The notes beneath the pieces were generated by a model, which was not told the origin of the DNA, did no database searches, and saw only the letters and a program-made list of their open reading frames with translations. A program made the position numbers and the translations under genes. Below, in pieces: positions 38,170 through 49,800 of a DNA stretch of 60,000 nt; position 1 is the first letter of the stretch, and each line of letters opens with the position of its first letter. The stretch comes from Membranipora membranacea (taxonomy: Eukaryota > Bryozoa > Gymnolaemata > Cheilostomatida > Membraniporidae), in NCBI GenBank assembly GCA_914767715.1, contig OU612075.1:11286001-11346000 (forward strand). The letters run 5' to 3'.

Positions 38170-38744
38170 GCGACCGGGAAAATGATCATACCGTCTTTTG
38201 AGGATTGCATAACAATAGGAGTTGTATCAATGATAATCCAGTATCTATTGTCTTTCCATTGTTATGATGAATATGTATGGCGTAAAAAAAGACAGATATG
38301 GCTTGTGCAATGCCAGGTTTTTTGCAGTTTTATTTGACTTGTACAAAAAGGATGTATTTTATTGTACAAAATAAGATGGTTTACTATATGAAAGAAGAAT
38401 TGGATATAATAGAAATAAAAAAAAACAGTTCATCTCTCAATAAAGCACTTATATTCAAATTTAGTCTAAAACCCAGGATCATTATGTCCTGTATTCTATT
38501 ACTCATTCATGACTTGATTTGCACTTAGGTTCACATTGAAACCCAGTAGCAACGACTAAAATAACAAATGATATATGAATATTGATAATTATAATATGGA
38601 CACATATTCTTCACATGCCAATTTGAAGTAAGAATTTGACAGTTATAGTATCAGTTAAAAAATGAATGTCAAAATATTAAATAAAAAATAGCTTTTATCG
38701 CCATTTTGTTGATGAATATCTATATCTATATCTATGAATATATA
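38170..38744. other. Convergent 3' UTR region of THOC2 and the MFSD4-like gene
   Basis: The two stop codons are 575 bp apart. THOC2 polyadenylation candidates lie at 38414-38419 and 38439-38444. The minus-strand signal for the MFSD4-like gene is not obvious, and the UTRs may overlap. Confidence 0.5.
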
Positions 38745-41700
38745 TTAACTTGATTTCTCAAACCTTTCTCCATGATAATACCCCAATATTTGCATGGAGG
38801 TTGACACTACAAAAACAACACTGGCGATGGCTACTGCATGGGGCCATATTGAGTAAGGTCCATAGTTCTTATAACTAGAGCCAACCAGGTACATAATCAC
38901 AACATCAGCGACAGCAGAACCGATTTGTGGTACCATCTGTGCTAAAGAAGTCAGTTCTATGTAGTAGTTCACCATGCCAAAGCCAGATGCAATAATTGGT
39001 CCGCTGACAAACCCCAGTCCAAGGAACAGAACCCATAGAGCTGTTATGTTAGTGTAGAATATACTTAGAAGGATACAAACTCCCAACAACATTGAAGCTT
39101 GCAGCTGTATGAAAGAAAACAGAACAATGTGTAAAAAATGCAATATAAAATCATTACCACTATGCAATAATATGGATCTTGATAAATTATCCAGTTTTAT
39201 AAGGGTGAGGTAGGCAGGTAGTATAACCATAAACACATTTTACACTAGACCAAAGACTAGAAATTCCCATTCCCAGCGCTTATCCTAATGCAGCGTGTTT
39301 CTAACCATGCAAAGACACCTTTTTTTATATATCAATTCACATCAGTTCTTAGCTTAGGTTGACTTTGTTTTTTAGAGTTTGGTAGTCTTTTGTAGAATTA
39401 TTATAAATTATTCACCACTTCGAAAGCCAATGAAAATTTGCTTGTTTTTAGTGATCAATTTACATAGAAATCAATCATACAGTTTTGAACCAATTTCCTT
39501 TCACATACATCTAACATCTAACAAAACTAATTCTGAATAGCCTGTCAAATTTTTTTTAATATTTAATTATCTGACACATTGAACTTTGAATGACAGGGTG
39601 ACTTCAATTAGACGTTGTGATACCAGAAAGTCCTCTCATGAAAACCTATCATCAATTTACTCGATTTAATCATTCTACCTGTAGGATAGTATTGGCTGTT
39701 ACTCCATGGTCTTGGCAACTCCCAGAGTTCATGGTGATGAGAAAGCCAGTGTTCTATTGAGTCCTAAATATTTCCTAATTATAGGTTTCCATTGTTTCCC
39801 CCAGATAAGGTAGGTGAATTAATCCAGGCCGTAGGCTACAGTGACAAGCGAATTCATTATGCCCCGCCTTGTAATAGACAGGGGTCTCTGCACAAACCAC
39901 AGTTTTTTGTTGGCACATGGAGTCTAGGACAAAATAGCAGGCAAAATTTAAAAAAAACAATCACAGGGTAGCACACTAATTATTTTGCGCATTTTGAATT
40001 TTGTAACCATTATTAATTATTCATATTATAAAGTTTAGTGCTATTTCTAAATCATTAAATCGGTTTCAAATTTTAGATCAGAAGATTAAATACCACAAGC
40101 AATTTCAGGCGAATGAAGTGCTTTTTTGCTTAAAAAATACAAGGTCACTCCGGGTTCAGATCTGAATAAGATCCATCACAACATTTGACTATTTGATGAA
40201 TAAATGCTACTGATGGTTCGCCTTGGTCAGTCATTGAAAGATTGGAAATTTGTGCCGTATGATAAACTGTTGTGGTGCATGTAAACACCTTGTTGTTGCC
40301 TCATTGGGGGTAAACTGAATTAGGAATGCACTGAATATAATTTCCGGTCTGGAGTACAGTATAATGTAAACATCATATCCGTCGGCTGGTATACATTTTC
40401 AGTTGCATAGCGCTATGTCATGACATAATGTTTTTTTTAAATAAGCAGTGGCCATTTTGTTTTTGACTAGAGCTCAAGATTTGTCTAAAGTCCAAGTATG
40501 CACTTACCTGGAGTATGTACTTGACATGGATGAAGCTTGTCGGTATCAGGAATACTAAGATTCCGCAGAGAGAACTGATAAAAAATGATGATGTCATCAA
40601 ACTGGAGTCAGCCACACTGAGTCCAGGTCCATCACGATCATAAGAAAATATCACCTTGCTGTAGACCCGCGTCATAGAGAAGAGACATCCAACGTGAAAG
40701 AACAGCATGACAAGGAATATTGCAGCTATCACCGGATGGGAGGGTGAACAGGAGTTGGGGGATGCCTGCTGCCGGAGTGACTGTTTTGATGTTACACTGA
40801 TATATTGAGCTAAGTTAATCCCTGTGTTCTTGCTATGTATATAAAGGCACATGGAGAGCAATATGATAAGAACACCAACTGAAGCTATTATCCAATACGC
40901 ATTAACAAAGTTAGCAGGATATTCTGCGAAAGAGCTTCCAATTTTGTCGTTAATTGACAAGTTTTTAGTTTGGCTGACATTGATGTAGGAGTGAATGTCG
41001 CTGTATGTGCCATCAACAAATGGCTCTACAACTGCTGGACCAAGGACACCGCCCAGGTAATAACCAAACTGAATCACATTGCATGCAGCAGCTGCTCTCT
41101 CCTTGAATGTTGCAAAAATGATGCGATATCCAGCTGAAAATAATTAAAATAAACAAATAATTTAAATATTTTAAAATACGGTAGTTAGTCGAAATTTCAG
41201 CTATTAATATCCATATCAATGCACTTATTTATCCATCCATGCACATACAGCAAGTTCCAACTGACGCCATAGAACACGCCAACTGCACTAAGCAATAGTC
41301 ACACCCAACACTGTTACGGAAGATCAATATTCCAGGTAATGGTTTTCAATAATTGAAACAATTAAAAAAACTTGGGAAAAAATTGATAATTGACAAATAT
41401 TGATAAATTATTAACTTCCATTACTGACAAAATGTTTTTTTTTTCTGTTGTTTTTGACTCTTTTATGAAAACATTCATCGAAATTCTCACAGCGGGCAGT
41501 AAAATGTATCTAAAAATAGGTTGTATGTTTGATTAAGAGTATGAGATTGACTTACCCATGCTCACAATGGTTTCCAAAGCTCCTTGTCCTAATAGAACTA
41601 AGTACATCACCTCGATGCTTGTTATGTATGCTGCCGCAACACCAAGGAAAGTAAACATGGCAACCGTGATCGCACACACCAGGTCAATATGATAAAATAG

Positions 41701-44700
41701 ACGGTCGATGAACAAACCACCTAAAAACCAAAATTAGAGATACACCTAGGTCAGCAACTCATTTTTTATTTGGTGTTGACAATACACTGCTTTATGAATT
41801 CATTTGCATTTCCTTTGAGAGAAGGAATAGGAGAGGTGGCTCAGCTAGTTATACCATAGCCCAAGTGATGAAGGTCCAAATATTACTAAAACTGAGAGCA
41901 AATTGAGGCAGAAATTGCAGACGCTTCCCAATTTTCCAGGATGAAATGAGTGACTACGTGATTTCATCAAACTTTTTTAGCCAACATTTCATTACAATTT
42001 CAATACTTTTTGTGACTGATGTGCAAACTGAGCGTACCAAGGATTCCACCAATAATATGCCCTGCGCCTCTCATCGAAATGGCTTGCAGCATATCTTCAT
42101 AATCTGAGTTCGTCTGAGCAACTAGCTCAGGAATAACAGGTCCAGTGACTTCAGTTAATGCTCCCTGAAATAATTTTTAAAATAAATACACATAGATGAG
42201 AAATACGATGCAACCAATCATACACAACAAAATCATATCTTATAGGATGTTCCTTTATCGATGGTACAAACTTTATGTCTATGGAGCATATATATGAAGC
42301 ATTAGCACTGAGGCACTTAATTGTGTGTGGCTTTACAACTTAGAATTCTCAAACAACTGCTGCTACTCAGGGAAATATTGTTCTCTGAACTCAGTTATGC
42401 TCCAAGATAACTAATTGATTGTCACCTATTAGCCACTAATTAAGACATTAAAAGATACAGAAAATGTTCCACAAAGTGGCATGCTTTCAGTACGCTTGCA
42501 CACAGAAACCGATCACTTCTACCACTGCTTACCACTGATAGCCATGTAAGGAACTGTATGAGTAGTCTGAATAGCTTGTGTTCTCTAGTCAGCTCAGTTG
42601 GTACTTTGCAGTTATCGGCAGGTTCTGTGACCAGAAGACCCCTACAAGAAAAATGTAAAAATTTCAAAATAGTCAATTATCTATTATAATAGTATTCCGG
42701 TGTAGTATTGTAAACTGGCCCCCGCGCGAAAACAACCCCGGGACACTTTACAATATTGTAAACTGTCCCGGGGACACTTTACAATAAAAACAGGCCTATT
42801 GTAAACTGTCCCCCCCTATTGTAATCTGTCCCCCCCTATTGTAAACTGTCCCCCCCCCTACTGTAAACTGTCCCCCATATTTGTGACTGTCCATATCAAG
42901 GGCCCAGCTGTTTATCACCATTCTAAATGGGTCAGATCATCTAACTGAAGCATACCATGATGTTCTGGCTGCCACTATGATGGTCAAAGTTGTACCATGG
43001 GATGGTGGTGGTATCTCATTGACATTATGAATGAGTGTATAAAGACAATTTTTCATGTGGTACTTGATAGATCTATTTTTCGCAAACACTAGTTGTTATA
43101 TGAAGCTCCTATGATTCAGATATGTCTGGTTTGCGAAGAAAGGTGCACTAAGCCAACAGTGAAAAAATGTGTAGTTACCACATCGCAGAACGCGCTGTTC
43201 TTGGAGTGCCTTGCAAACAGTTACCATTGCCGAAGTAGGAACAATTATCAAAATCGTACTTAGGCACCATGATGATGATATACTCTCTCATGCAGTGATG
43301 GCTGAACAAACCAACTAGCGGCAATGTGTACTAGCGCTGCTTTCGTAATAAGTTGAGGCCAGAATTTTGCTACACCTCAACAAAGCTTTGCTTAAGCCGT
43401 GCGAAAACAACCTTCCCCCAACAGATACTTTTTTAAACTGTATGCTCAAAAATGACAGGTGGCATCTTATGTTATTTTACAACCATAGTGTAGGCGTCAT
43501 AATGATACTATTTGTCCATTTTCGGATGAATGCATCGCAATGTAATGAGCATAACAGGTGTTTTGCGTTTCACAGAAACTCAATGAGCCGCGCGAAAACG
43601 ACCCCCCCCCCCCAAACACCAATCTAGAATGGCACTGCTATTCGGTATTTTTGTGTGTGTCCTGCTGAAAAGGTTTCTGCTGCATTACTTGTCATACTTA
43701 ACACTGTAATCCTGCATATAAACCAATTGCTTAAGCCACGCGAAAACAACCACCCCCCAAACTGTCTTGTAAAGATTATCTGTCAAAAAGTCTCACACAT
43801 AATGAACCATGATTTGGCAGCCATAATGTGATTGTCATAAGGTGACTGTTTACCAAATTTCAGATTAGTAGGTCAGAACTTAATGACACAACAGATGATA
43901 TGTCATTCTTTGCAAGTTCATTTGCCGCGCGAAAACAACCCCCCCATTCGTTCATCTTGAAATCTACCTCAATCAAGCATTTGCCTGGGAGTGATTATAA
44001 TCAGTCACAATTGTGAGCGGAAGAAATAATTACTTTTGACGTTTTCATATTGTGTGGCCTGGTATTACACTGTTAAATATTGCTTAAGCCGCACGAAAAC
44101 AGCCACCCCCCAAGCTGTCTTATAAAGATGATCTGTCAAAAAGTCTCAAACGGAATGAACCATGATTTATCAGTAAACTAAGCTGTGGCTTAAGCAATAT
44201 TTTACAATGCAATACCAGGCGTCACGATATGAAAAGCTCAAGAGTAATTATTTCTCCCGCTCACACTTGTGACTGACTGCCATCACTCCCAGGCAAATGC
44301 TTGATGGAGGTAGATTTCAAGATGAATGACTGGGGTGGCTGTTTTCGCGCGGCTCATGAACTTGCAAAGAATGACATATCATCCGTTGTGTCATTAAGTT
44401 CTGACCTACTAATCTGAAATTTGGTACACAGTCACCTTATGACAATCACATTATGGCTGTCAAATCATGGTTCATTATGTTTGAGACTTTTTGACAGATA
44501 ATCTTTATAAGACAGTTTGGGGGGTGGTTGTTTTCGCGCGGCTTAAGCAATATTTTACGGTGCAATACCAGGCCGCACAATATGAAAAGCTTAAAAGTGG
44601 TTATTTCTCCCGCTCACACTTGTGTCTGACTGCCATCACTCACAGCCAAATGCTTGACGGAGGTAGATTTTATGATGAATGAATGGGGTGGTTGTTTTCG

Positions 44701-46194
44701 CGCGGCTCATGAACCTGCAAAAAATGACATATAACACATTGTGTCATTAAGTTCTAACCTATTAATGCGAGATTTGGTACACAATCACCTCATGACAATC
44801 GCATTATGGCTGCCAAATCATGGTTCATTATGTTTGAGACTTTTTGACAGGTAATATTTATAAGACAGTTTGGGGGGTGGTTGTTTTCGCGCGGCTTAAG
44901 CAATTGGTTTATATGCAGGATTACAGTGTTAAGTATGACAAGTAATGCAGCAGAAACCTTTTCAGCAGGACACACAAAAAAATACCGAATAGCAGTGCCA
45001 TTCTAGATGGGTGTTTGGGGGGGGGGGTTGTTTCCGCGCGGCTCATTGAGCTTCTGTGAAACGCAAAACACCTGTTATGCTCTGCACATTGCGATGCATT
45101 CATCCGAAAATGGACAAATAGTATCATTATGACGCCTACACTATGGTTGTAAAATAATATAAGCTGCCACCTGTCATTTTTGAGCATACATTTCAAAAAG
45201 TATCTGTTGGGGGATGGTTGTTTTCACACGGCTTAAGCAAAGCTTTGTTGAGGTGTAGCGAAAATTCTGGCCTCAACTTGTTACGAAAGCAGCACTAGTA
45301 CACATTGCCGCTAGTTGGTTTGTTCAGCCATCACTGCATGAGAGAATATATCATCATCAAGGTGCCTAAGTACGATTTTGATAATTGTTCCTACTTCGGC
45401 AATGGTAACTGTTTGCAAGGCACTCCAAGAACAGCGCGTTCTGTGATGTGGTAACTACACATTTTTTCACTGTTGGCTTAGTGCACCTTTCTTCGCAAAC
45501 CAGACATATCTGAATCATAGGAGCTTCATATAACAACTAGTGTTTGCGAAAAATAGATATGTCAAGTACCACATGAAAAAGTGTCTTTATACACTCATTC
45601 ATAATGTCAATGAGATACCACCACCATCCAATGGTACAACTTTGGCCATCATAGTGGCAGCCAGAACATCATGGTATGCTCCAGTTAGATGATCTGAGCC
45701 ATTTAGAATGGTGATAAACAGCTGGACCCTTGATATGGACAGTCACAAATAGGTGGGACAGTTTACAATAGGGGGGGGGGACAGTTTACAATAGGGGGGG
45801 GGGACAGTTTACAATAGAGGGGACAGTTTACAATAGGCCTGTTTTTATTGTAAAGTGTCCCCGGGACAGTTTACAATATTGTAAAGTGTCCCGGGGTTGT
45901 TTTCACGCGGGGGACAGTTTACAATACTACACCGGGGGTCGCTGGCAGGGTGCAAGAGTTCGGTCTCAAACCTCCTTCAATCTTTGTATGTCTCTAGTTG
46001 TTTGACGTCTTAAGTTACTTCAAATTTCACATTGGGTTCATAACAGTCTCTAAGGGGTACCAACCACTCGGCCGTCATCTTCTCTGATATTTACGAGCAA
46101 GTAAAATTTTGTTTCGTGAATATTGTTTCATGAATTCTTACCTGCGCTCCTCATCCAGCTCATTCAGTTTAGGATCACTTTTCAAAGTCGACAT
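38745..46194 (-). CDS. MFSD4/NaGLT1-like major facilitator transporter (479 aa, 6 exons)
   Basis: Exons in transcript order: 46142-46194 (start codon 46194-46192), 42533-42641, 42038-42164, 41556-41720, 40508-41133, 38745-39104. All junctions are GT..AG and in phase (1440 nt). A short acidic/basic N-terminus (MSTLKSDPKLNELDEERR) leads into TM1 (LIQFLTWLSVGALTEVTGP). The segment FGYYLGGVLGPAVVEPFVDG, a long extracellular loop with N-glycosylation-type sites (INVS, NLS), YWIIASVGVLIILL, and the C-terminal block from GPIIASGFG to SYKNYGPYSI match the MFSD4A/MFSD4B family. MFSD4B (NaGLT1) is reported as a sodium-dependent sugar transporter. The overall length and about 12 hydrophobic segments agree. 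The substrate here is unknown. The start was chosen because exon 1 joins exon 2 in phase and gives a cytosolic N-terminus. Intron 1 carries the 3.2-kb palindrome. Confidence 0.8.
41830..41965 (+). repeat. SINE-like repeat, family 1, copy 4
   Basis: It has a box-A-like head GGTGGCTCAGCTAGTTATAC, then GAAGGTCCAAAT in place of box B, then ACTGAGAGCAAATTGAGGCA and GAAATTGCAGACGCTTCCC, matching the body of the 9985-10170 copy. It lies in an intron of the MFSD4-like gene. Confidence 0.6.
42703..42890 (+). repeat. Terminal tandem modules of the fold-back element, left end
   Basis: At least six occurrences of ATTGTAAACTG(T/G)CCCC or its close variants, in part arranged as small inverted pairs around CCCGGG. 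The mirror-image array is at 45745-45930. Confidence 0.8.
45745..45930 (-). repeat. Terminal tandem modules of the fold-back element, right end
   Basis: GGGGACAGTTTACAATA units, the inverse of the left-end array, including long G runs that are probably length-variable. Confidence 0.8.
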
Positions 46195-46794
46195 AGCTCT
46201 GTATAACCTCTCATCAACAGGAAACCTTCATGAAATATGTTGAGCAGGTTTGAAAAGGAAAATGTTAGCTGAGTCGATTGCTCTCAAATTAAATTAAAAA
46301 TAGGCGAAATAGGGCAAGCAATAGTGGTAATATACATTATACTCCAATAGCATATGCTGGCATGTGCTTGCAAACAAAAGATGGAAAAAATGAAAGCATA
46401 TATGGATGAAAATGGTAACTATGTGACTTGATAGACTGGGAAACTGGAACTGAAAAGGAAACTGGGCCAAAAATTAATCTGGTTTTCTGAATCACTCTTT
46501 GCCTATATAACGGCAGGAATGCACCCTGCAGTAGGCTGTATGCAAAGCCTCTAATTTGTTTGCTATGAATCTATTATGCTCGTTATGATATTTTCTATTG
46601 TTAGATCTTTCACACAAGATAAAGGGACTTCACTCTAGAAAGTGAGTCAGAGAGATGTAGATACGTCGCTAATTGTTAAAGATTCAATTTGTAATAATTG
46701 TTATAGAGATACATAGGAGTAGGAGTAGGGGTTGGTGATAGGGGCAGGGGCAGGGGCAGGGGCAGGGGCAGGAAAGAAGCAAAGTCATTTATAT
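46195..46794. other. Spacer upstream of the MFSD4-like gene
   Basis: It would contain the promoter and 5' UTR of the MFSD4-like gene and the 3' UTR of the neighbouring minus-strand gene. A (GGGGCA)n hexanucleotide repeat lies at 46740-46772. Nothing else was recognised. Confidence 0.4.
46740..46772. repeat. (GGGGCA)n hexanucleotide repeat
   Basis: Five perfect GGGGCA units plus flanking GGGG; a short repeat array of the G4-forming type. Confidence 0.85.
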
Positions 46795-46887
46795 TTATGT
46801 GACCTGTCTTACCTCTTCATTCATCTCGTATCTTCGTAATAAGCATAAATTATCAAGCTGTTTTCTAAATACTTCATTTATCATAAT

Positions 46888-49800
46888 AAGGGTGCTAAAA
46901 ACCACACTATGGAGTCAGACAGACTTAATATATTTGACCTTGCTTACTATCCTCGATGTTAGCACAGCACTGACCAGATACATGATCGGATCAACAGTGT
47001 AAAATACTGTGACAGCCATAGTTGCTTCACTGGGGAACTGTACAAAAAAAGATGTCATTTTATCATTATCTCAAGAGTTCAATTCAGACCAAACAAGATG
47101 GATGCCATCTAATCATCCACTTTTCTAACACTAGGCCAGAGTTTTTTTCGGGTTACCACTATCTTGTTTCACATTCTCACATAACTCTATACGTCAGATA
47201 GAGGTAGTGTATGTTAATTAAGTAACTGAGAGCTTAGACTAGGTAAAACATCTACAACTATGACATGTTAGATGTGCAATGAGAAATGAGTAATTTGGTA
47301 AGAGGGCTTCTTGGCTATGTGCAGTGGCGTATATTAGCACACTCACGGCCCACAGTGGCTGAATAGCTCAGTGTGTAGAGCGTCTGCTTTATAATCACCG
47401 TTAATCAGATTGTTGTGGATTCGAATCCCATCAAGGTCAGTTTTTTTTTCAAATGGGTGCTTTATAACTGGAGCATTTTTACTGTAATCTTCTACTGCTA
47501 TTGAGTTGTTTTCTGAAAGTACCCAACAGCTCAGTGAGCTATTGAAATACCTCTCTGCTTGCACTATTTTGCTACCGATATGCAAAAATTTCCGTGGTGG
47601 GAGGGCGCTTAAGCGCCCCTCCCCGCCTACGGCGTGTGGATCGGGCTGCGCCCGATCATTATGCTCATCTCTAAAAAGTCAGTGAGTGAAAATTTTTAGA
47701 ATATACGCCCCTGGCTATGTGGAACCAAGGATCACCTTTTAAATAGTAAATCTATCATCTGCTGTGTTGACAAATCACAGAGTTAAAGACCAACTGTTTT
47801 TGTTGGTTTTTACTATCATCAGTATGCACAATTTAATTCAATCAAAAATTGGTATCCAAATTTTGCACTGTAAAATATGCATTTAGAAGCAGCATTTACC
47901 TCTGTATTCATGTATTCCTCAGCAAATGCGAAAATAATACTACATCCAAATTTTGACATAGATGTTGTTAGGAACCCTGCTAGGAACACTCCTGGAATGC
48001 TGATTATCTGTAGAAATCCGACGTACCCACTTGACTACAAAAGAATAAATATATCTTTTCACATGATCGTTATTCCTGCTTGTGCTGTCAATCTTAAAGA
48101 AGAATAACCCTTCTCCTCGGATACAGTGTACATAGAAAAATACCTTGCATGCATTAGCACCAATGATCCAATCAATCAAGAGATCCTCATGTGTCATAGT
48201 TAGGTAGGGGTACCCCCATAAATTTTCCAATCTACATGATAAAACATATGAGGTGCCATTTGTAAAAAAAGCCAGCACTCCTTCCATCTGTGCAGTTCAT
48301 TCTGGAACCTGTACAGTTCATTTTATAACGGGTGGTTCATTATTGCTTGTGATGCCCTCATTATTTGATGAGCTGTGTTGATTCTGTGATGTGCAGTGTT
48401 CATTATTGAATATGTGTTGTTGATTTTTTCATGTGTTGGGTTCATTATTCAATGTGCGTAGCTCATTATTCAATGTGCGCAGTTCATTATTCGATGTGTG
48501 CAGTTCATTTTATGATGCGCTGGGTTCATTATTATACAACTTGGCACATGAATGCTGTTTGAGGTGTGGGGCTTATTATTTGTTTGGTGTAGTGCATGTT
48601 AGACTGTGGCCCATTCAATTGCAGAAAAAATGTACAAATCATTGGCTAACTAATGAAGTATAAAACCAATGACTTAGAAAGTCATTTATCAGAAAGTCAT
48701 CACCATCATCATGGGCAGGCCAAGGAAAGTTATTGATATTGAGAGATTGAAGGACCTGTTGAAGTCTGGGATAAAAAAGTCAGCTATAGCTAAACTTTTC
48801 AATGTGCAGCGGCCAACTTTGGACAGAATTTTAAGGGATAATGATCTCCTGGAGTTTACAATTGCGACATCCATTAGTGATTCTGCTCTAGATGGTTTGG
48901 TTGGTCAAGCCTATTCAGAGCTACCTAGCTTTGGCGAGAGAATGGTCATAGGCTTCGTCAAGTCTAAAGGATACAAAGTAAGGTTATTGTGAGCAGCTTG
49001 GAGTATTTTAAGCGACCGATTCACTCATGGAATATAGAAAATAGTTCTATAGCACTGTCCACATCAAGTAAGCCATCATTTTCGAGACTGTAGAATACTG
49101 ACGCATACTTTTCTCTGATGTGGCGATTCACTTCGCGGTTAAATCTCTCGACTCGCTGGTTATGCACAGATGATCCTGCAGTAACAGGATGAGGGTTGAT
49201 ATCTGATGATTGACCCTGCATAAACTCCCAAACCTTGACATTTTCACCACCGTGATCCGTCCTGATGCGAGTTGGAACAACTCCAAACTTCTCGATGGCA
49301 TCCCCAAAACATTTCAGTACAGTTATGGCCTTGTTATTACTACTGCATTGCATGTAAACACAAGCTCGAGAAAATCCATCTATACCAATATGGATGACTA
49401 GTTTCCACCTTATCAGCTTGTGATTGCCATCGAGGTGCCATATGTAATGCGGAAATGGACTCCAATACACACGGCGCTTTATCCTTTTTGAAGCTTGTTC
49501 TCTGCGAACAGCTACTCCTTCAGGGTCGACCCTATGAATTGATTTTCTAATTATTTTTCTAGGCACCTAGAAAATGAGAAGTATAAATATATAAAAGTAT
49601 GTCAAAAGCAAGACTTGGACTTGAAATCATAGCCCAGATAGCGTAACCTTACATTACAAAGTCTTATAAGGCCTTTCGGGGGAGGGTGTCACTAACCCCA
49701 AACACATATTAATAACCCTATCATATATGGTTCACAAAAGGGTATGATTCCAATTCTAGCATGTCAGTTAGTCATGGGCTAGCCAAGGTCTCTTGTCGTA

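Larger units (their letters stand above)
42697..45935. mobile_element. 3.2-kb fold-back (palindromic) element, unclassified
   Basis: Two arms of about 1475 bp (42697 to about 44172, and about 44459 to 45935) are inverted copies of each other. The spacer of about 287 bp is itself a repeat unit in the right-arm orientation. Both ends begin CCGGTGTAGTATTGTAAACTG on the inward-reading strand. The outer 200 bp of each arm consists of repeated TATTGTAAACTGTCCCC modules; the inner part repeats a CpG-rich motif (GTTGTTTTCGCGCGGCT and its complement) about every 150-190 bp. No long open reading frame and no transposase is present, so it would be non-autonomous. No target-site duplication was found. 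It lies wholly within intron 1 of the MFSD4-like gene. Alternatives are a large inverted duplication of satellite-like DNA or an assembly-generated palindrome. Confidence 0.8.

Noticed and set aside
43367-45196. Open frames of about 86-91 aa in both arms of the palindrome with similar translations (MLKNDRW..FYNHSVGVI)
   Set aside because: They are similar only because the arms are inverted copies. They run through the CpG motif and C runs, show no domain-like sequence and differ at their ends.
42690-45945. Target-site duplication around the palindrome
   Set aside because: Flanks (AGTATT on the left, GGGTCGC on the right) share no convincing direct repeat.
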